The notes: generated by a model from the letters alone, not told the origin. A stretch of DNA of 64,000 bases from Halopenitus salinus (GCF_042662125.1 NZ_JBHSXL010000006.1:124001-188000); one strand, 5' to 3'. Numbered from the stretch's first letter, positions 24,204-34,200 are shown. Made by a program: numbers and translations.

Positions 24204-24250
24204 CGTCAAACCGGACCGACGTCAAACCGGACCGACGTCAAACCGAGTCG
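24204..24250. repeat. Three 16-bp direct repeats upstream of the pilus-like operon
   Basis: CGTCAAACCGGACCGA occurs at 24204-24219 and 24220-24235; a diverged third copy (CGTCAAACCGAGTCG) is at 24236-24250. The array lies between the CetZ start (24126, minus) and the operon TATA box near 24275. Head-to-tail copies upstream of a TATA box are compatible with an activator-binding array. Confidence 0.75.
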
Positions 24251-24269
24251 CCGACCGATCCCGCCCCGC

Positions 24270-24279
24270 AGTTTACATA
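24270..24279 (+). promoter_or_regulatory. TATA box of the pilus-like operon
   Basis: AGTTTACATA is centred about 26 nt before ATG 24301, so the mRNA is probably leaderless. Confidence 0.6.
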
Positions 24280-24300
24280 CGGTGACGACACACCGGCCCC

Positions 24301-25098
24301 ATGACCGAACGCGATCCGAACGCGACGCCGACGTCGGCAAGCACCGATCCCGCCACGCATGACAGCAAACCGGCCGAGAGCCGGAAGGGAGGGGACGAAA
24401 CCGGGAACGCGCCAACGGCGGAGCTGGACGGACACGGGATCGTCGAGCGTGACCGGCTCGCCGACCGCGTCGACGCGATCGAACGGGCGATCGCCGGCGA
24501 CGGGGACGGTTCGGTGGCGGAGCTCTCCGAACGCGCGGCACTCGAGGGGCGGTTGTCGGATCTGGAGTCGGCGGTCGAGACGGTCGAGGATCGGATCGAC
24601 GAGATCGACGCCGCGACGCAGGCGGTCCGGGGCTACGTGGGTAGCATCCGCGCGGTCAACCGCGAGGTGGAAAGTCGAGCGGACCTCGCGCTTGCGACCG
24701 CGGAGCGCGTCGAACGACGGTGCCGGCCGGCTGCCGGTCACGATTCGTCCGTCGAGTCCCGGAACCCGCCGGCCCGAACCGGCGGGCGGACGGACGGCGG
24801 CAGGATCGCGTCCGGGTGCGCCGAACGGGACGAGCGAGTTCGACGGCAGCCCCAGGATCGCGGGGGCGAACCGTCCGACGGATCACGAAGCGACCGGACG
24901 ACGTCGGAGCCGGACCGGGAGTGCAGTGACCGGCGGCGCCGTGAGCGGACCGCGGATCGGCCGCCAGCGGTCGCCGCCGCGATCCCGAACGGGACGAACG
25001 GGACGATCCCCGAGAAGATCGCAAGGGCGCCCGACGTCGCGAAATCGGATCCCGACGTCGATTCGGGGATCCTGGCAAAGCTCCGGAACACGTTGTGA
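24301..25098 (+). CDS. Coiled-coil protein (DUF7310-like), first gene of pilus-like operon
   Basis: A 265-residue soluble protein. The middle (about residues 50-140) is a coiled coil (DRLADRVDAIERAIAG ... LESAVETVEDRIDEID, AVRGYVGSIRAVNREVE). The flanks are low-complexity and variable. Only the end ILAKLRNTL is conserved-looking. Position and coiled coil match DUF7310 (number from memory), found before secretion ATPases in halophiles. Its stop overlaps the next gene's GTG (GTGA). It is probably an accessory or scaffold component. Confidence 0.65.
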   Translation: MTERDPNATPTSASTDPATHDSKPAESRKGGDETGNAPTAELDGHGIVERDRLADRVDAIERAIAGDGDGSVAELSERAALEGRLSDLESAVETVEDRIDEIDAATQAVRGYVGSIRAVNREVESRADLALATAERVERRCRPAAGHDSSVESRNPPARTGGRTDGGRIASGCAERDERVRRQPQDRGGEPSDGSRSDRTTSEPDRECSDRRRRERTADRPPAVAAAIPNGTNGTIPEKIARAPDVAKSDPDVDSGILAKLRNTL

Positions 25099-25625
25099 TC
25101 CGCGCGGTGCTCGCGGTGGCGATCGCGGTCGCGCTCCTCGCGACGACGACGCCCGCGCTCTCGGACGCACGGGAGGACGCAACTCGAACCGAGATGGACC
25201 GGATCGCGACCCACGTCGAGCGAACGGGCGCGGATCTGGCGTCGTCGTCGCCGGCGGTCGCGGAGGCCGATCTCGCGCCGCGGTCGGTCCTTCGAGTCCG
25301 ACTACCGACGGGGTTCGCGAGGCGGACGATCGAGGGGGCGACGATCGGCTGTCGAGCGGACGTGGGACCGAAACGGGGGCCAAAACGGGATGCGGCCGAG
25401 GGAGGTGAGGGTTGTGAGTTGGTCCTCGCCTGGCGAACGGACGAAAGCGGCGTGGAGACACACCGGATCCGTGGAGTCACGCTCGCGCCGGAACGATCGC
25501 CGATCGAGTTGTCCGCGGACGGGACGTGGCTCCGGCTGGAACACCGCGGACGCGGCGATGGCGACGCCGTCGAGCTACGCGCGATTCGGCCACCGGAACA
25601 GGGGGAGGGTCGGATCGAGGTTTAA
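25095..25625 (+). CDS. Exported or membrane-anchored protein (DUF7311-like)
   Basis: A 176-residue protein with a signal-anchor-like N-terminus (MIRAVLAVAIAVALLATTTP, residues 1-20). A domain predicted outside the membrane follows (VLRVRLPTGFARRTIEG ... LVLAWRTDESGVETHRI). It starts with GTG 25095 that overlaps the preceding stop. In halophile genomes this type of gene precedes the secretion ATPase; it is a likely structural or assembly factor of the pilus-like system. Its stop codon TAA lies inside the TATA-like sequence of the ATPase gene. Confidence 0.65.
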   Translation: MIRAVLAVAIAVALLATTTPALSDAREDATRTEMDRIATHVERTGADLASSSPAVAEADLAPRSVLRVRLPTGFARRTIEGATIGCRADVGPKRGPKRDAAEGGEGCELVLAWRTDESGVETHRIRGVTLAPERSPIELSADGTWLRLEHRGRGDGDAVELRAIRPPEQGEGRIEV

Positions 25626-25628
25626 ATC
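25619..25628 (+). promoter_or_regulatory. Internal TATA-like box before the secretion ATPase
   Basis: GGTTTAAATC spans the stop codon of the preceding gene and is about 27 nt before ATG 25650. It could give a separate leaderless ATPase transcript. Confidence 0.45.
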
Positions 25629-25649
25629 GGATGCCGGCACAGACGGCCC

Positions 25650-27704
25650 ATGACGACGCGCCGGGGACTCTCGGAGGTACTCGAGACGGTCCGCCGCCGA
25701 TTCGGCGGGGCCGGGTCGCAGGGGAACTCGACCGAACCGCACGGATCGTGCGGGTGTCGGTGGGCGTTCGAGGACGCCGCCGGCTCCGACCCGAACGCCC
25801 GAACCGCACTTCGGATCGACGCGAACGGCTGTCCGGGCGACGGAGCACTCGCCGCGTCTTCCGACTGTCGGGCGACGGCGGTTCACGCGCTTGCAGACCG
25901 GGACGCCGACGTCGTTCGCGTCACGACGGGGGGACGGGAGTTCGCCTATCTCGATCGGGCGCTGGCGCTTTTGATCGCCGCGGGCCGGTTCGTCGAGCGG
26001 ACGCGGCACCGGGAACCACGAACCGCCCGGATCGCCGCACGTGATCCGCTTCGAGCCGCGCGGGAGGCGACCGGGAGGGCAGGAGACGTCGAACGCGCGG
26101 CCGCGGAGACGGGATTGATCGAGGTGGCAGAGCGGGTCGAGGGATACGCGGACGCGCTCCGTCCGTACGTGTCACCGTCGTTCGCGACCTGTGCGGTCGC
26201 GACACGCCTGCCGGAGGAGGCGACGATCGTCGACCGGTGGGAGACGTCGACGGGTGCGACGGTCCGTATCTACGAACACCCCGGCACGCTTCGCAGCTAC
26301 CACATGACTCCGCCGGAGGCGGAACTCGACGGGAAGGAGATCGGGACGGTGAGCGCCGCGCGGAGCCGCCTGATCGCCGGCGCTGGGAGCGGAAACGGGA
26401 CTGGAGGAAGACGCGGGAGCGCAAGCGGAGACGGAAGTGGAAGCGGAAGCGGGAGCGGAAGCGGGAGCGGCACCGAACTCGTCGATCGATCCCTCGAACG
26501 GGCGATCCGGGCGGTCCGGGGCGGGGACGGGGGCCGGGGCGGAACGCCGGCTGCGGATCTGGCCTCGATCCTCCGTCGACACACACGCGGGTACGGGGTG
26601 CTCGAGGACGTCTTCGGCGACCCGCACGTCTCCGATGCGTTCCTGACGCCGCCGGTCGCCGAGACGCCGCTCCGGGTGGTCGTCGACGGTGAGCGACTCC
26701 GGACGAACGTGCGGCTGTCGCCGCAGGGGGCCGCGACGCTCGCCTCCCGGCTCCGGCGGGTCTCCGGACGGGCGTTTTCGCGGGCGTCGCCGACCCTCGA
26801 TGCGACTCTCAAGACGGGATCGGGGCCGATCCGGGTCGCGGCGACGACGCGGCCAGTGAGCGACGGCTACGGGTTCACGTTCCGCCGTGGCGGCGAGGAG
26901 GCCTGGACCCTGCCACGGCTCGTCGAATGCGGGACGCTCACCGGCGAGGCGGCGGGGCTGTTGTCGGTGGCGATCGAACGCGGCGTCGCCGGGCTCGTCG
27001 CGGGGGGACGGGGCGCGGGGAAGACCGCCACGCTCGGGGCGTTGCTCTGGGAGCTTCCGGCCGGAACCCGCGGCGTCGTGATCGAGGACACCCCGGAGCT
27101 TCCGGTGCGGCGGCTCCAAGAAACGGGCCGGGACGTCCAGCGACTCTCGGTCGAGGACCGAGGCGACGCCGGCGAGATCGCCCCGGCGGAGGCGGTTCAC
27201 ACCGCACTCCGACTCGGGGACGGCGCGATCGTCGTCGGCGAGGTTCGCGGCGAGGAGGCCGCCGCGCTCTACGAGGCGATGCGCGTCGGGGCGAGCGGCG
27301 AGACGGTCCTCGGAACCATCCACGGGAGGGACCCGCAAGCAGTCCACGAGCGCGTGGTCACGGACCTCGGCGTTCCGGAGGCGGCCTTCGCGAGCACGGA
27401 TCTTCTCGTACAGCTCGCCGACCATCGCGTGCGGTCGATATCCGAGGTTTCGACCGGACGCGACGGGGCCGTCTTCTCTCGACTCTTCGAGCGGACCGAG
27501 GACGGTCTCGTCTCGACGAACCGGATCGAGCAGGGAACGAGCGTGCTCGTGAACGATCTCACGCGGGACGAGGAATCGTACGCGGCGGTTCGGACGCTGA
27601 TCGGAGAGCGGGCGAAGACGATCGTCGAACAGGCTGGATCGGGCGAGACGTCCGCCGAAGCGGTCTCGAAGACCGTGGCCGAACGGGGGAGACCGGATAG
27701 ATGA
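25650..27704 (+). CDS. Type II/IV secretion system ATPase (PilB/TadA-like)
   Basis: A 684-residue hexameric ATPase for pilus assembly. The N-terminal quarter contains CGCRWAF ... CPGDGALAASSDCRATAV, a cysteine pattern seen in halophile secretion ATPases and perhaps metal-binding. The catalytic half has LRVVVDGERLRTNVRLSPQG (about residue 345), the Walker A GGRGAGKTATLG (about 451-462), VVIEDTPELP, then VVGEVRGEEAAALYEAM and the His-box GTIHGRDPQAV. A Gly/Ser tract with alternating GS (about 250-272) is inserted between the two domains. It would power the TadC-like protein encoded next, whose start overlaps its stop (ATGA). Confidence 0.9.
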   Translation: MTTRRGLSEVLETVRRRFGGAGSQGNSTEPHGSCGCRWAFEDAAGSDPNARTALRIDANGCPGDGALAASSDCRATAVHALADRDADVVRVTTGGREFAYLDRALALLIAAGRFVERTRHREPRTARIAARDPLRAAREATGRAGDVERAAAETGLIEVAERVEGYADALRPYVSPSFATCAVATRLPEEATIVDRWETSTGATVRIYEHPGTLRSYHMTPPEAELDGKEIGTVSAARSRLIAGAGSGNGTGGRRGSASGDGSGSGSGSGSGSGTELVDRSLERAIRAVRGGDGGRGGTPAADLASILRRHTRGYGVLEDVFGDPHVSDAFLTPPVAETPLRVVVDGERLRTNVRLSPQGAATLASRLRRVSGRAFSRASPTLDATLKTGSGPIRVAATTRPVSDGYGFTFRRGGEEAWTLPRLVECGTLTGEAAGLLSVAIERGVAGLVAGGRGAGKTATLGALLWELPAGTRGVVIEDTPELPVRRLQETGRDVQRLSVEDRGDAGEIAPAEAVHTALRLGDGAIVVGEVRGEEAAALYEAMRVGASGETVLGTIHGRDPQAVHERVVTDLGVPEAAFASTDLLVQLADHRVRSISEVSTGRDGAVFSRLFERTEDGLVSTNRIEQGTSVLVNDLTRDEESYAAVRTLIGERAKTIVEQAGSGETSAEAVSKTVAERGRPDR

Positions 27705-29626
27705 TCCGCGAGGCGATATCGGGATCGCGGTCGTGGTGCCGGGAGCTTCGATCGCGGTACTCGCGAAACCAGGGAGCGAACTCGCGAAGCCAGGGAGCGT
27801 CCGGTGACTCCGTGAGAGGCGGTGGCGTCGGAACGAAGGCTAACGTCACGGGCGGCGACGGCGGGCACCGAAGTCGAATCGAGAATCCCGGGGTCGACAG
27901 ACACGAGGAGCTTCGGCGGGCGCTCGCGTTTCTCGAACGCGATCGAAGTCCCGAAGCGATCGAACGCCGGGCGCGCCACGTCGGTCTGCTCGTCGCCGCC
28001 GTGGTGATGGTCCTCGCGATCCCCGTCGGCGGGAGCCTCCCCGGCACGTCGACCGCGGCAGTGCTCGGTCTCACGGCCCAGCACGTTCGCCGGCGAACGC
28101 CGTGCTGGCTCGCCGAGCTTCGGCGAACGCGGGCACTCGGGACCGCGCCCGGGCTGGTCGGGCGGATCGTGCTTCGAATGCGACTGGAGCCGGCGACGGA
28201 GCGGGCCGTCGAGTTCGCGGCCGAGACCGGAACGGGGCCGCTCTCGCGGAGCCTCGCGGACGCCGTTCGCCGGTCCGATTCCCGACCGGGATCCGGGCTT
28301 CGGACCTTCACCCGGGAGTGGCAGCCGTGGTTCCCCGCGCTCGAACGGGCCGGTTCCCGGATCCGCGCGGCGGCGGCCGCGCCCGCCGAGCGGCGCGACC
28401 GGGGGCTCGATCGGGCGCTCGAGGCGGTCGTCGACGGCACCACGGACCGCATGGCGGCGTTCATCGGCGAGATCCGGGGGCCGGTCTCGGGGATCTACGC
28501 CTTCGGAGTGCTGTTGCCGCTCGCGCTCGTGGCGCTGCTTCCGGCGGCTCGCGCGGCCGGGGTGCCGCTCGGAGCTACCGCGATGGTGGCGGCGTACGTC
28601 GTGATCCTCCCCGCGACGTTGACCGCTGCGAGCGGCTGGATCCTGTTGCGACGCCCGGTCGCCTTCCCGCCGCCGAGGATCGACGGGACCCACCCCGACG
28701 TGCCGGACCGGCGGGGACTTCCGGTTGCCGCGGGCGTTCTCGGAGCGGCGATCGGATGGGCGGTTGGACACGCGCTCGCACCCTGGAGCGCACCGCTCCT
28801 CGCGTTCGGCCTCGGGGTCGGTGCCGGGACGTTCCTCCACGTCCGGCCACGCCGGGTCGTGCTCGCTCGGGTTCGGAAGATCGAGGCGGAACTGCCCGAC
28901 GCGCTCGCGATCGTCGGCGGGCACGTGGCGGACGGAATCGCGGTCGAACGGGCGGTCCGTGACGCGGGCCGGGCGATGGACGGACCGGCGGGCGACGCCC
29001 TCGAAGCCGCGTCCCGGCGGAGCCGAACGCTCCGAGTCGACGTTGAGACGGCGCTCCGCGGGACGGCGGGACCCCTCGCGGACGTACCGAGCCCCCGCGT
29101 TCGCGGCGCGATCGAGCTCCTCGCGATCGCCGCACGCGAGGGAGCCCCAGCGGGCGACGTGCTCGTCGAGTTCGGAGAGCAGCTCGAGGCGCTTCGAACG
29201 CTCGAGCGCGACGCGACGAGACGACTCGCGACCGTCACTCGAACGCTCGCGAACACGGCCACCGTGTTCGGCCCGCTCGTGGGCGGCGCGACGGTGGCGC
29301 TCGCCGCGGGAATGGACGGCGGGACGATCGCGGCGGGCGCGTCCCTGGATCCGACGGCCACGGCGGCGGTCGGCGGCCCCGGTGGAGCCGGAGGACTCGG
29401 CGGTGAAACCGTTTCTAGAGCGGCGGTGGAACCCGTCCCCGTTCCGGTTCTCGGTCGGATCGTCGGCGTGTACGTGCTGCTGCTGGCGGCGATCCTGACG
29501 GGGCTGTCGACGCTGCTCGAGCGGGGACTCGATCCGACGCTCGTGCCCTACCGGATCGCCATCGCGTTGCCGACCGCGGCCGCGACGTACCTCGCGTCGT
29601 TCCTCGGCGCAAGCATGCTGTTTTGA
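27701..29626 (+). CDS. Type II secretion system F / TadC-like membrane platform protein
   Basis: A 641-residue double T2SSF protein, the membrane partner of the ATPase. Two hydrophobic blocks are visible: about residues 100-125 with 265-320, and 345-375 with 585-640. The second F-domain (ARVRKIEAELPDALAIVGGHV ... RAMDGPAGDALEAASRR, about 387-445) has the classic PDAL motif. The first is more diverged. The first 65 residues are disordered and basic. Halophile PilC-type proteins are of this length. ATG overlaps the ATPase stop. Confidence 0.85.
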   Translation: MIREAISGSRSWCRELRSRYSRNQGANSRSQGASGDSVRGGGVGTKANVTGGDGGHRSRIENPGVDRHEELRRALAFLERDRSPEAIERRARHVGLLVAAVVMVLAIPVGGSLPGTSTAAVLGLTAQHVRRRTPCWLAELRRTRALGTAPGLVGRIVLRMRLEPATERAVEFAAETGTGPLSRSLADAVRRSDSRPGSGLRTFTREWQPWFPALERAGSRIRAAAAAPAERRDRGLDRALEAVVDGTTDRMAAFIGEIRGPVSGIYAFGVLLPLALVALLPAARAAGVPLGATAMVAAYVVILPATLTAASGWILLRRPVAFPPPRIDGTHPDVPDRRGLPVAAGVLGAAIGWAVGHALAPWSAPLLAFGLGVGAGTFLHVRPRRVVLARVRKIEAELPDALAIVGGHVADGIAVERAVRDAGRAMDGPAGDALEAASRRSRTLRVDVETALRGTAGPLADVPSPRVRGAIELLAIAAREGAPAGDVLVEFGEQLEALRTLERDATRRLATVTRTLANTATVFGPLVGGATVALAAGMDGGTIAAGASLDPTATAAVGGPGGAGGLGGETVSRAAVEPVPVPVLGRIVGVYVLLLAAILTGLSTLLERGLDPTLVPYRIAIALPTAAATYLASFLGASMLF

Positions 29627-29634
29627 CGTCGCGA

Positions 29635-29645
29635 ACCTTTATTAC
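29635..29645 (+). promoter_or_regulatory. TATA-like box before the DUF7283-type gene
   Basis: ACCTTTATTAC lies about 28 nt before ATG 29669; it may be an internal promoter for the pilin-like genes. Confidence 0.45.
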
Positions 29646-29668
29646 CGAAACCGGAACCACTCCGGGCC

Positions 29669-30136
29669 ATGTTCGACGTGCCGATCGACGGGTGGTACGC
29701 GTGGGTCGGGATCGCGGGGATGAGCCTCGTGACCCTGGGGATCGCGGCCGGGATGCCGGCAGGTCCGACGCCGGACGCGGTCGGCGTGGCCGACACGATC
29801 GATCGCGTGGCGGCCGAAGAATACCCGACGACCGCGGAACACGGACTCGCCGCGGATCGGATCCGGCTCGCGCCGAACCGTATCTCGTTACGGGGGCCGG
29901 GGGGATCGACGACCGCGATCATCGAGTTCGCGCCGGTGACGCCCGCGAGCGGGGACGAACGGCTGTCCCGGATCCTTCGAGGGGAGCCGCCCGACAGGGT
30001 CTTCGAGTCGCCGGAGGCCTTCTCCGAGGCCGCGAGGGAGAGTCGACAACGGGAACCGCGGTGGCGCTCGGCGCCGACGCGGTTGCGGATCCGGGCGGTT
30101 CACTGGGAGGAGGAACGTGTCACGCTCGTCGGATGA
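29669..30136 (+). CDS. Membrane-anchored pilus-cluster protein (DUF7283-like)
   Basis: A 155-residue protein with one N-terminal hydrophobic segment (WYAWVGIAGMSLVTLGIAAG, residues 9-28) followed by a soluble domain that starts at the membrane exit. The region TAEHGLAADRIRLAPNRISL and the following GPGGSTTAIIEFAPVT carry the conserved-looking core. The place after the platform protein and before DUF7285/7284/7286-like genes matches the haloarchaeal order for DUF7283 (from memory). It is likely a minor structural component. Confidence 0.7.
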   Translation: MFDVPIDGWYAWVGIAGMSLVTLGIAAGMPAGPTPDAVGVADTIDRVAAEEYPTTAEHGLAADRIRLAPNRISLRGPGGSTTAIIEFAPVTPASGDERLSRILRGEPPDRVFESPEAFSEAARESRQREPRWRSAPTRLRIRAVHWEEERVTLVG

Positions 30137-30650
30137 GGGCACGGAGGGAATCGTGAACGGAGCCGCACCCTCGGCCGAACCGATCGCTCACGGGCGGATC
30201 GACTCGGCCGCTCGCAGGCAGGTCGGATCGGCCGCTCGCAGGCAGGTCGGATCGGCCGCTCGCGGGCAGGTCGAACCGATCGCGGCGCTCGTCGCCCTGC
30301 TCGCCGTCGGCGTCGGGCTCTCGCTGTACGCGGGTACGATCGCCTCCGTCGACGCGACCACGGAGAGCCGGGAGACCGCCGACGTCGTGCTCGACCGCGT
30401 GCACGACGAGATCACGGTGGCGGGCGTGAGCCATCCGGACCGGCTGGCGGTTCCCGCCGACATCCCGATCAGCGACCGACGCGTCGGCGTCGGACTGTTC
30501 ACGAGAGAGGGACGATGGCTCGCGGGGAAGCGAAACGCGAGCCGCCCGTATCCGCCGGACGTGACGGTCGTCGAACGAACGGTGAGCGTCCGGATCGCGC
30601 CGGGCGAGCAGGTGCGCGGTGAGCTTCGTGCGGTGGTGGCCGAGCGATGA
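30117..30650 (+). CDS. Pilin-like protein with triplicated leader (DUF7285-like)
   Basis: A 177-residue protein whose hydrophobic helix (PIAALVALLAVGVGLSLYAG, about residues 58-77) is preceded by RGQVE. A basic residue, Gly and Gln before the helix resemble the prepilin peptidase site. Before it, the eight-residue unit SAARRQVG is repeated three times. A globular part (VVLDRVHDEITVAGV ... VSVRIAPGEQ) follows the helix. The start is GTG 30117, inside the preceding gene's 3' end; TGA and ATG (ATGA) couple it to the next gene. Confidence 0.65.
   Translation: MSRSSDEGTEGIVNGAAPSAEPIAHGRIDSAARRQVGSAARRQVGSAARGQVEPIAALVALLAVGVGLSLYAGTIASVDATTESRETADVVLDRVHDEITVAGVSHPDRLAVPADIPISDRRVGVGLFTREGRWLAGKRNASRPYPPDVTVVERTVSVRIAPGEQVRGELRAVVAER
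30204..30275. repeat. Three 24-bp tandem repeats in the DUF7285-like gene
   Basis: Units at 30204-30227, 30228-30251 and 30252-30275; the first two are identical and the third differs in the tail and one inner base. Each encodes eight residues ending QVG or QVE, so copy-number change is in frame. The last unit contains the RGQ that borders the membrane helix. Confidence 0.92.
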
Positions 30651-31261
30651 CGAGCACCGTTCTCGACGTGGGGCTGTTCCTGCTCTGTGTCTCCGCGAGC
30701 ATCGTGACCGTTGCCGGGGTCGATCCGGCGGGCGACGGGGGCGGGTATCACGCCGACGACCTCGCGGACCGAATCGCGACCGAAACCGTGACCGTCGAGT
30801 ACGAGACGGACGACGGCGGCCGCCGTCGCCACGCCACCCTCGCCGAGCATCTGGTGACCGCGGCGACGATCGAAACGGACGGAGGGGAGGGGATAGGTGG
30901 GGTGGGTAGGGCAGGTGGAGTAGGGAGGGCGAATACCGGTTCAAACGAATACGTGGACGCCGTCCACGGGACGGTCGAACCGCGTCTCGATCCCGGAACC
31001 GCGGTCGTGGTACGTCTCCCGGTTGACGCCGGGGGCGACGATCCGGGCGAAACACGATCAACGGACACGGAGGGAAAAACCGAGAGACGCGGTACGGTGC
31101 TTTCGATCGGCGGGTCACCGCCGAAGGCCGCGCGGGTTCGAACCTCGGTCGTACAGGTTCCGGTCGGAGACGAGTGGAGGTCGGCCGGCGCGGAGTCGAG
31201 CGGGGGGAACACGGAGACAGCGCGGATCGTCGTCCGCAGGTGGGACGATGGTCCGTCCTAA
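30647..31261 (+). CDS. Pilus-cluster membrane protein (DUF7284-like)
   Basis: A 204-residue protein beginning almost directly with a hydrophobic helix (VLDVGLFLLCVSASIVTVAG, residues 4-23), followed by YHADDLADRIATETVTVEY and HATLAEHLVTAATIE. A mid-protein Gly-rich tract (GEGIGGVGRAGGVGRA) is variable. This helix lacks a leader, as in some mature pilins. The gene overlaps the previous one by 4 nt and the next by 14 nt. Confidence 0.62.
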   Translation: MTSTVLDVGLFLLCVSASIVTVAGVDPAGDGGGYHADDLADRIATETVTVEYETDDGGRRRHATLAEHLVTAATIETDGGEGIGGVGRAGGVGRANTGSNEYVDAVHGTVEPRLDPGTAVVVRLPVDAGGDDPGETRSTDTEGKTERRGTVLSIGGSPPKAARVRTSVVQVPVGDEWRSAGAESSGGNTETARIVVRRWDDGPS

Positions 31262-34200
31262 CCGGATGCGCCCGGGCGAGCGCGAGTCGAGGGGTCGCGA
31301 CCGGATCTCCCTCGCGTCGGACCGGCGGGGTCGCGTCCCGTTCGCGCTCGTCGGCGTGCTCCTGATCGTGACGAGCACGGCGTACGCGAGCGGGCTCGCC
31401 GCCACGGACGTGACCGTCGATCGCTCGGTGGAACGGGCGATGGAGCGGTCGAGCGCCGACGCCACGCCCGCGCTCCGGATCGCAACGGCGAACGCGGCAC
31501 GCTCGGCGGCGGAACGGCCGGTGACCCGGCCGGCGGAGACGGCGGCCGGAGCGGCCGTCAGACCGAACTCCGCCTTCGAGGACGCGCTTCGGATACGGAT
31601 CGGGGTCGCAGCACGCGAAGCGCTCTCCGCGACCGCCGTCCGGGAGGGCGGCGTCCGCGCCGAGACGACGCTCCCGTTCGGGGAAGAACTCGAGGGGAAC
31701 GCGGGCCGACTCACCCCGGAGGACCTGGATCGGGTTCGCGACAGGGTGACGATCGAGCCGGTCGCCGACGGGACCGCCCTCGAGGCGACGATCCACGGCG
31801 TGCGGACGACCGCCAGGCGGGACGGGCGGGTGGTGGCCGAGCGGACGAGGCCGATCACGGTCGTCGTTTCCGTTCCCGTGCTGGCCGCACACGAACGAAC
31901 GGAGGAGTTCGAGTCGGCGATGAGTCGAGGCGCCCTCGAGGGCCCCGGCCTCGGTCGACAGCTCACGGCCAGGTTGTACGCGCTGGTCTGGGCGCGCGGG
32001 TATGCCCAGCGGTTCGGGGCGCCGGTCCAGAACGTCCTCGCGAACCGACACGTCGAGCTCTCGACGAACACCGGGACGATCGCGGTTCAACGCGGGATCT
32101 TCGGCGCGGCCGATCCCGACGCGGCGGCCGGAACGCGGCGGGCGACCGCCCGAACCGGTCTCGCCGATCTGTTGGCACCCACGAGCCTCGACGGGACCGA
32201 GTGGAGCAGGACGGTTCTCGACGCGCCGGTTCCGAACGGCGGGGAAATCGATGGTGACGTCGGCGACGTCGGCGACGACGGCGACGGTGACGGCGATCGA
32301 TCCGATCACGTCCGCGAGAACACGACCGAGAGCGTGTCGGTCGGGCCCGCCGCCGACGCGGCGCTCCTCGAGACGCTCGAGCGATCCGACCCGATCGCCC
32401 GGGAGGCCTATCGCATTCGTGCGATCCGGCGGACGGAGGTGAGCCGGACGGGCGGGCGCACCCGGCCGCCGCCGCGATCCGCGCCCGGATCGAACTGGAC
32501 GTTCCTCGGCGAGCGAACGACGAGCGACGCGACGATCGACGGCGCCGAGGGCTCGTCCGGATTCGATTCCGGCGGCGCGAGGGGATCCGACGCGGGTGGC
32601 GCGGGCGGGTTCGACACGACGTCGCGTTCCGTCACGGTCGAGCGGCGGATCGTCCGATACTGGACCGACGGGACGAGCCGACGAACCACCCGCAAGCGGT
32701 GGGACGAACGGTATCGCGTCACCGTGTCGGTCGACGGGCGTTACGCGCCGCGTGCCGGCGCACCCGAACGACCGACTGCGCCGACGTTCCGACGCGGCGG
32801 GGCGATCGACGGACCGAACCTGGAGTCGACGCCGGAGGCGGCACGCCGCGCGCTCGATGCGGCGGACGTCGACGCGGCGGCGCGGCGCGCGGCGACGGAC
32901 GGCCCGTCGACGCGAACCACGACCGTCTACGGAGAACGTCCGTCGGACCTCGAGGGATGGATCCGCGAGGACGTCGCCGAACTCCACGAGGAGGTTCGAG
33001 AGACGGAGACGACGGTCGATATGCGCGCGGTCGCGGCGGGAACCGCGAACCCGTACGGTCGACTCGCCGCCGAACTCCGCGACCGACGCGGAGAACTGGT
33101 CGATGCCCCGGCAACGTACGACGGCGCGTCCGATCGCGCTCGGGTCGCGGTTCGTCGCGCGTACGTCGACGCCGTGATCGCGGACCTCGAGCGGCGCTCG
33201 AGGGAGGATCGGAACGCGCGGGACGAACTGGAGAAGGCGGTCGCCGACCGGTCACCCGGCGGATCGACGGCCGGAGGTTCCGACCCGGGAAGCGGCGCGT
33301 CGCTCAGTGAATACGTCGCCGCCAGCGGACGGGCAGCCGAGTCCGAACCGTTCGTCGTTGGCGAGTCGGGACCGGCCGGCGGCGTGGCGTTCGAGCCGAA
33401 CGGGACCCCGGGATACCTCCCGCGGACGAGGATCGGAGAAACGCCCGAAGGAGCCGCGTTCGAATCGGGGACGCGACCACTCGCGACGCGCAACGTGAAC
33501 GTCTTCACGATGCCGTACGGCGACGTCTCGAGCGGCATCGTCGATCGAGCGTTGGCGTTCGGCGATCGGGTCCCGCTCCCGCGGGCGGCGGGAACGCTCG
33601 TCGCCGCTGACCGGACGCTGGCACGCACGTCCGGCGAGTCCGAGGCCGGTACGTCCGGAGACAGACGCGAGACGCTCCGAACACGACGAGACGATCTGGA
33701 GGCGGACGTCGCGGAATCGACGATCCGGATCGAGCGTGACGTCGAACGCGACCTGCGAGCCGTGACGTACCTGTCCGCGGTGGAACGTCGATCGGCGATC
33801 CGACGCACCCGCGATGAGTACGCGACGACCGGCGAGTTGGCCGCAGCGATGGCGAACGGCGGGTACGCCGGGGCCCTCGCGAGCGAGATCGAGCGGGCGC
33901 GCGACGGCGAACTCGCTCGGGGCGAACGGGCCCGTCTGGAGGCCGTCATTCGGACCGCGTTGACGGACTCGATGGCGTCGAAGCGAACGGGCGTCTCGCG
34001 GGCGCGAGCCACCGAGGTGGCCGAAGTGGTTCGACCGATCGCCCGGTCGCGGATCGAGTCGGCCGTCGAGGACGGACTTCGAAACGGAGTCGAGGAGGCC
34101 GAGATGCGCTGGGGTACGGACGTGACGAAGCAGGTCGGTTCCGGACTCCCGATCACGCCCGTCCCGGGATACTGGTACGCGACGGTGAACGTCTGGCACG

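Noticed and set aside
31023..31247. 75-codon N-terminal extension of the DUF7286-like protein
   Set aside because: It overlaps the previous gene and is Arg-rich. ATG 31248 gives a protein that begins just before its hydrophobic helix.
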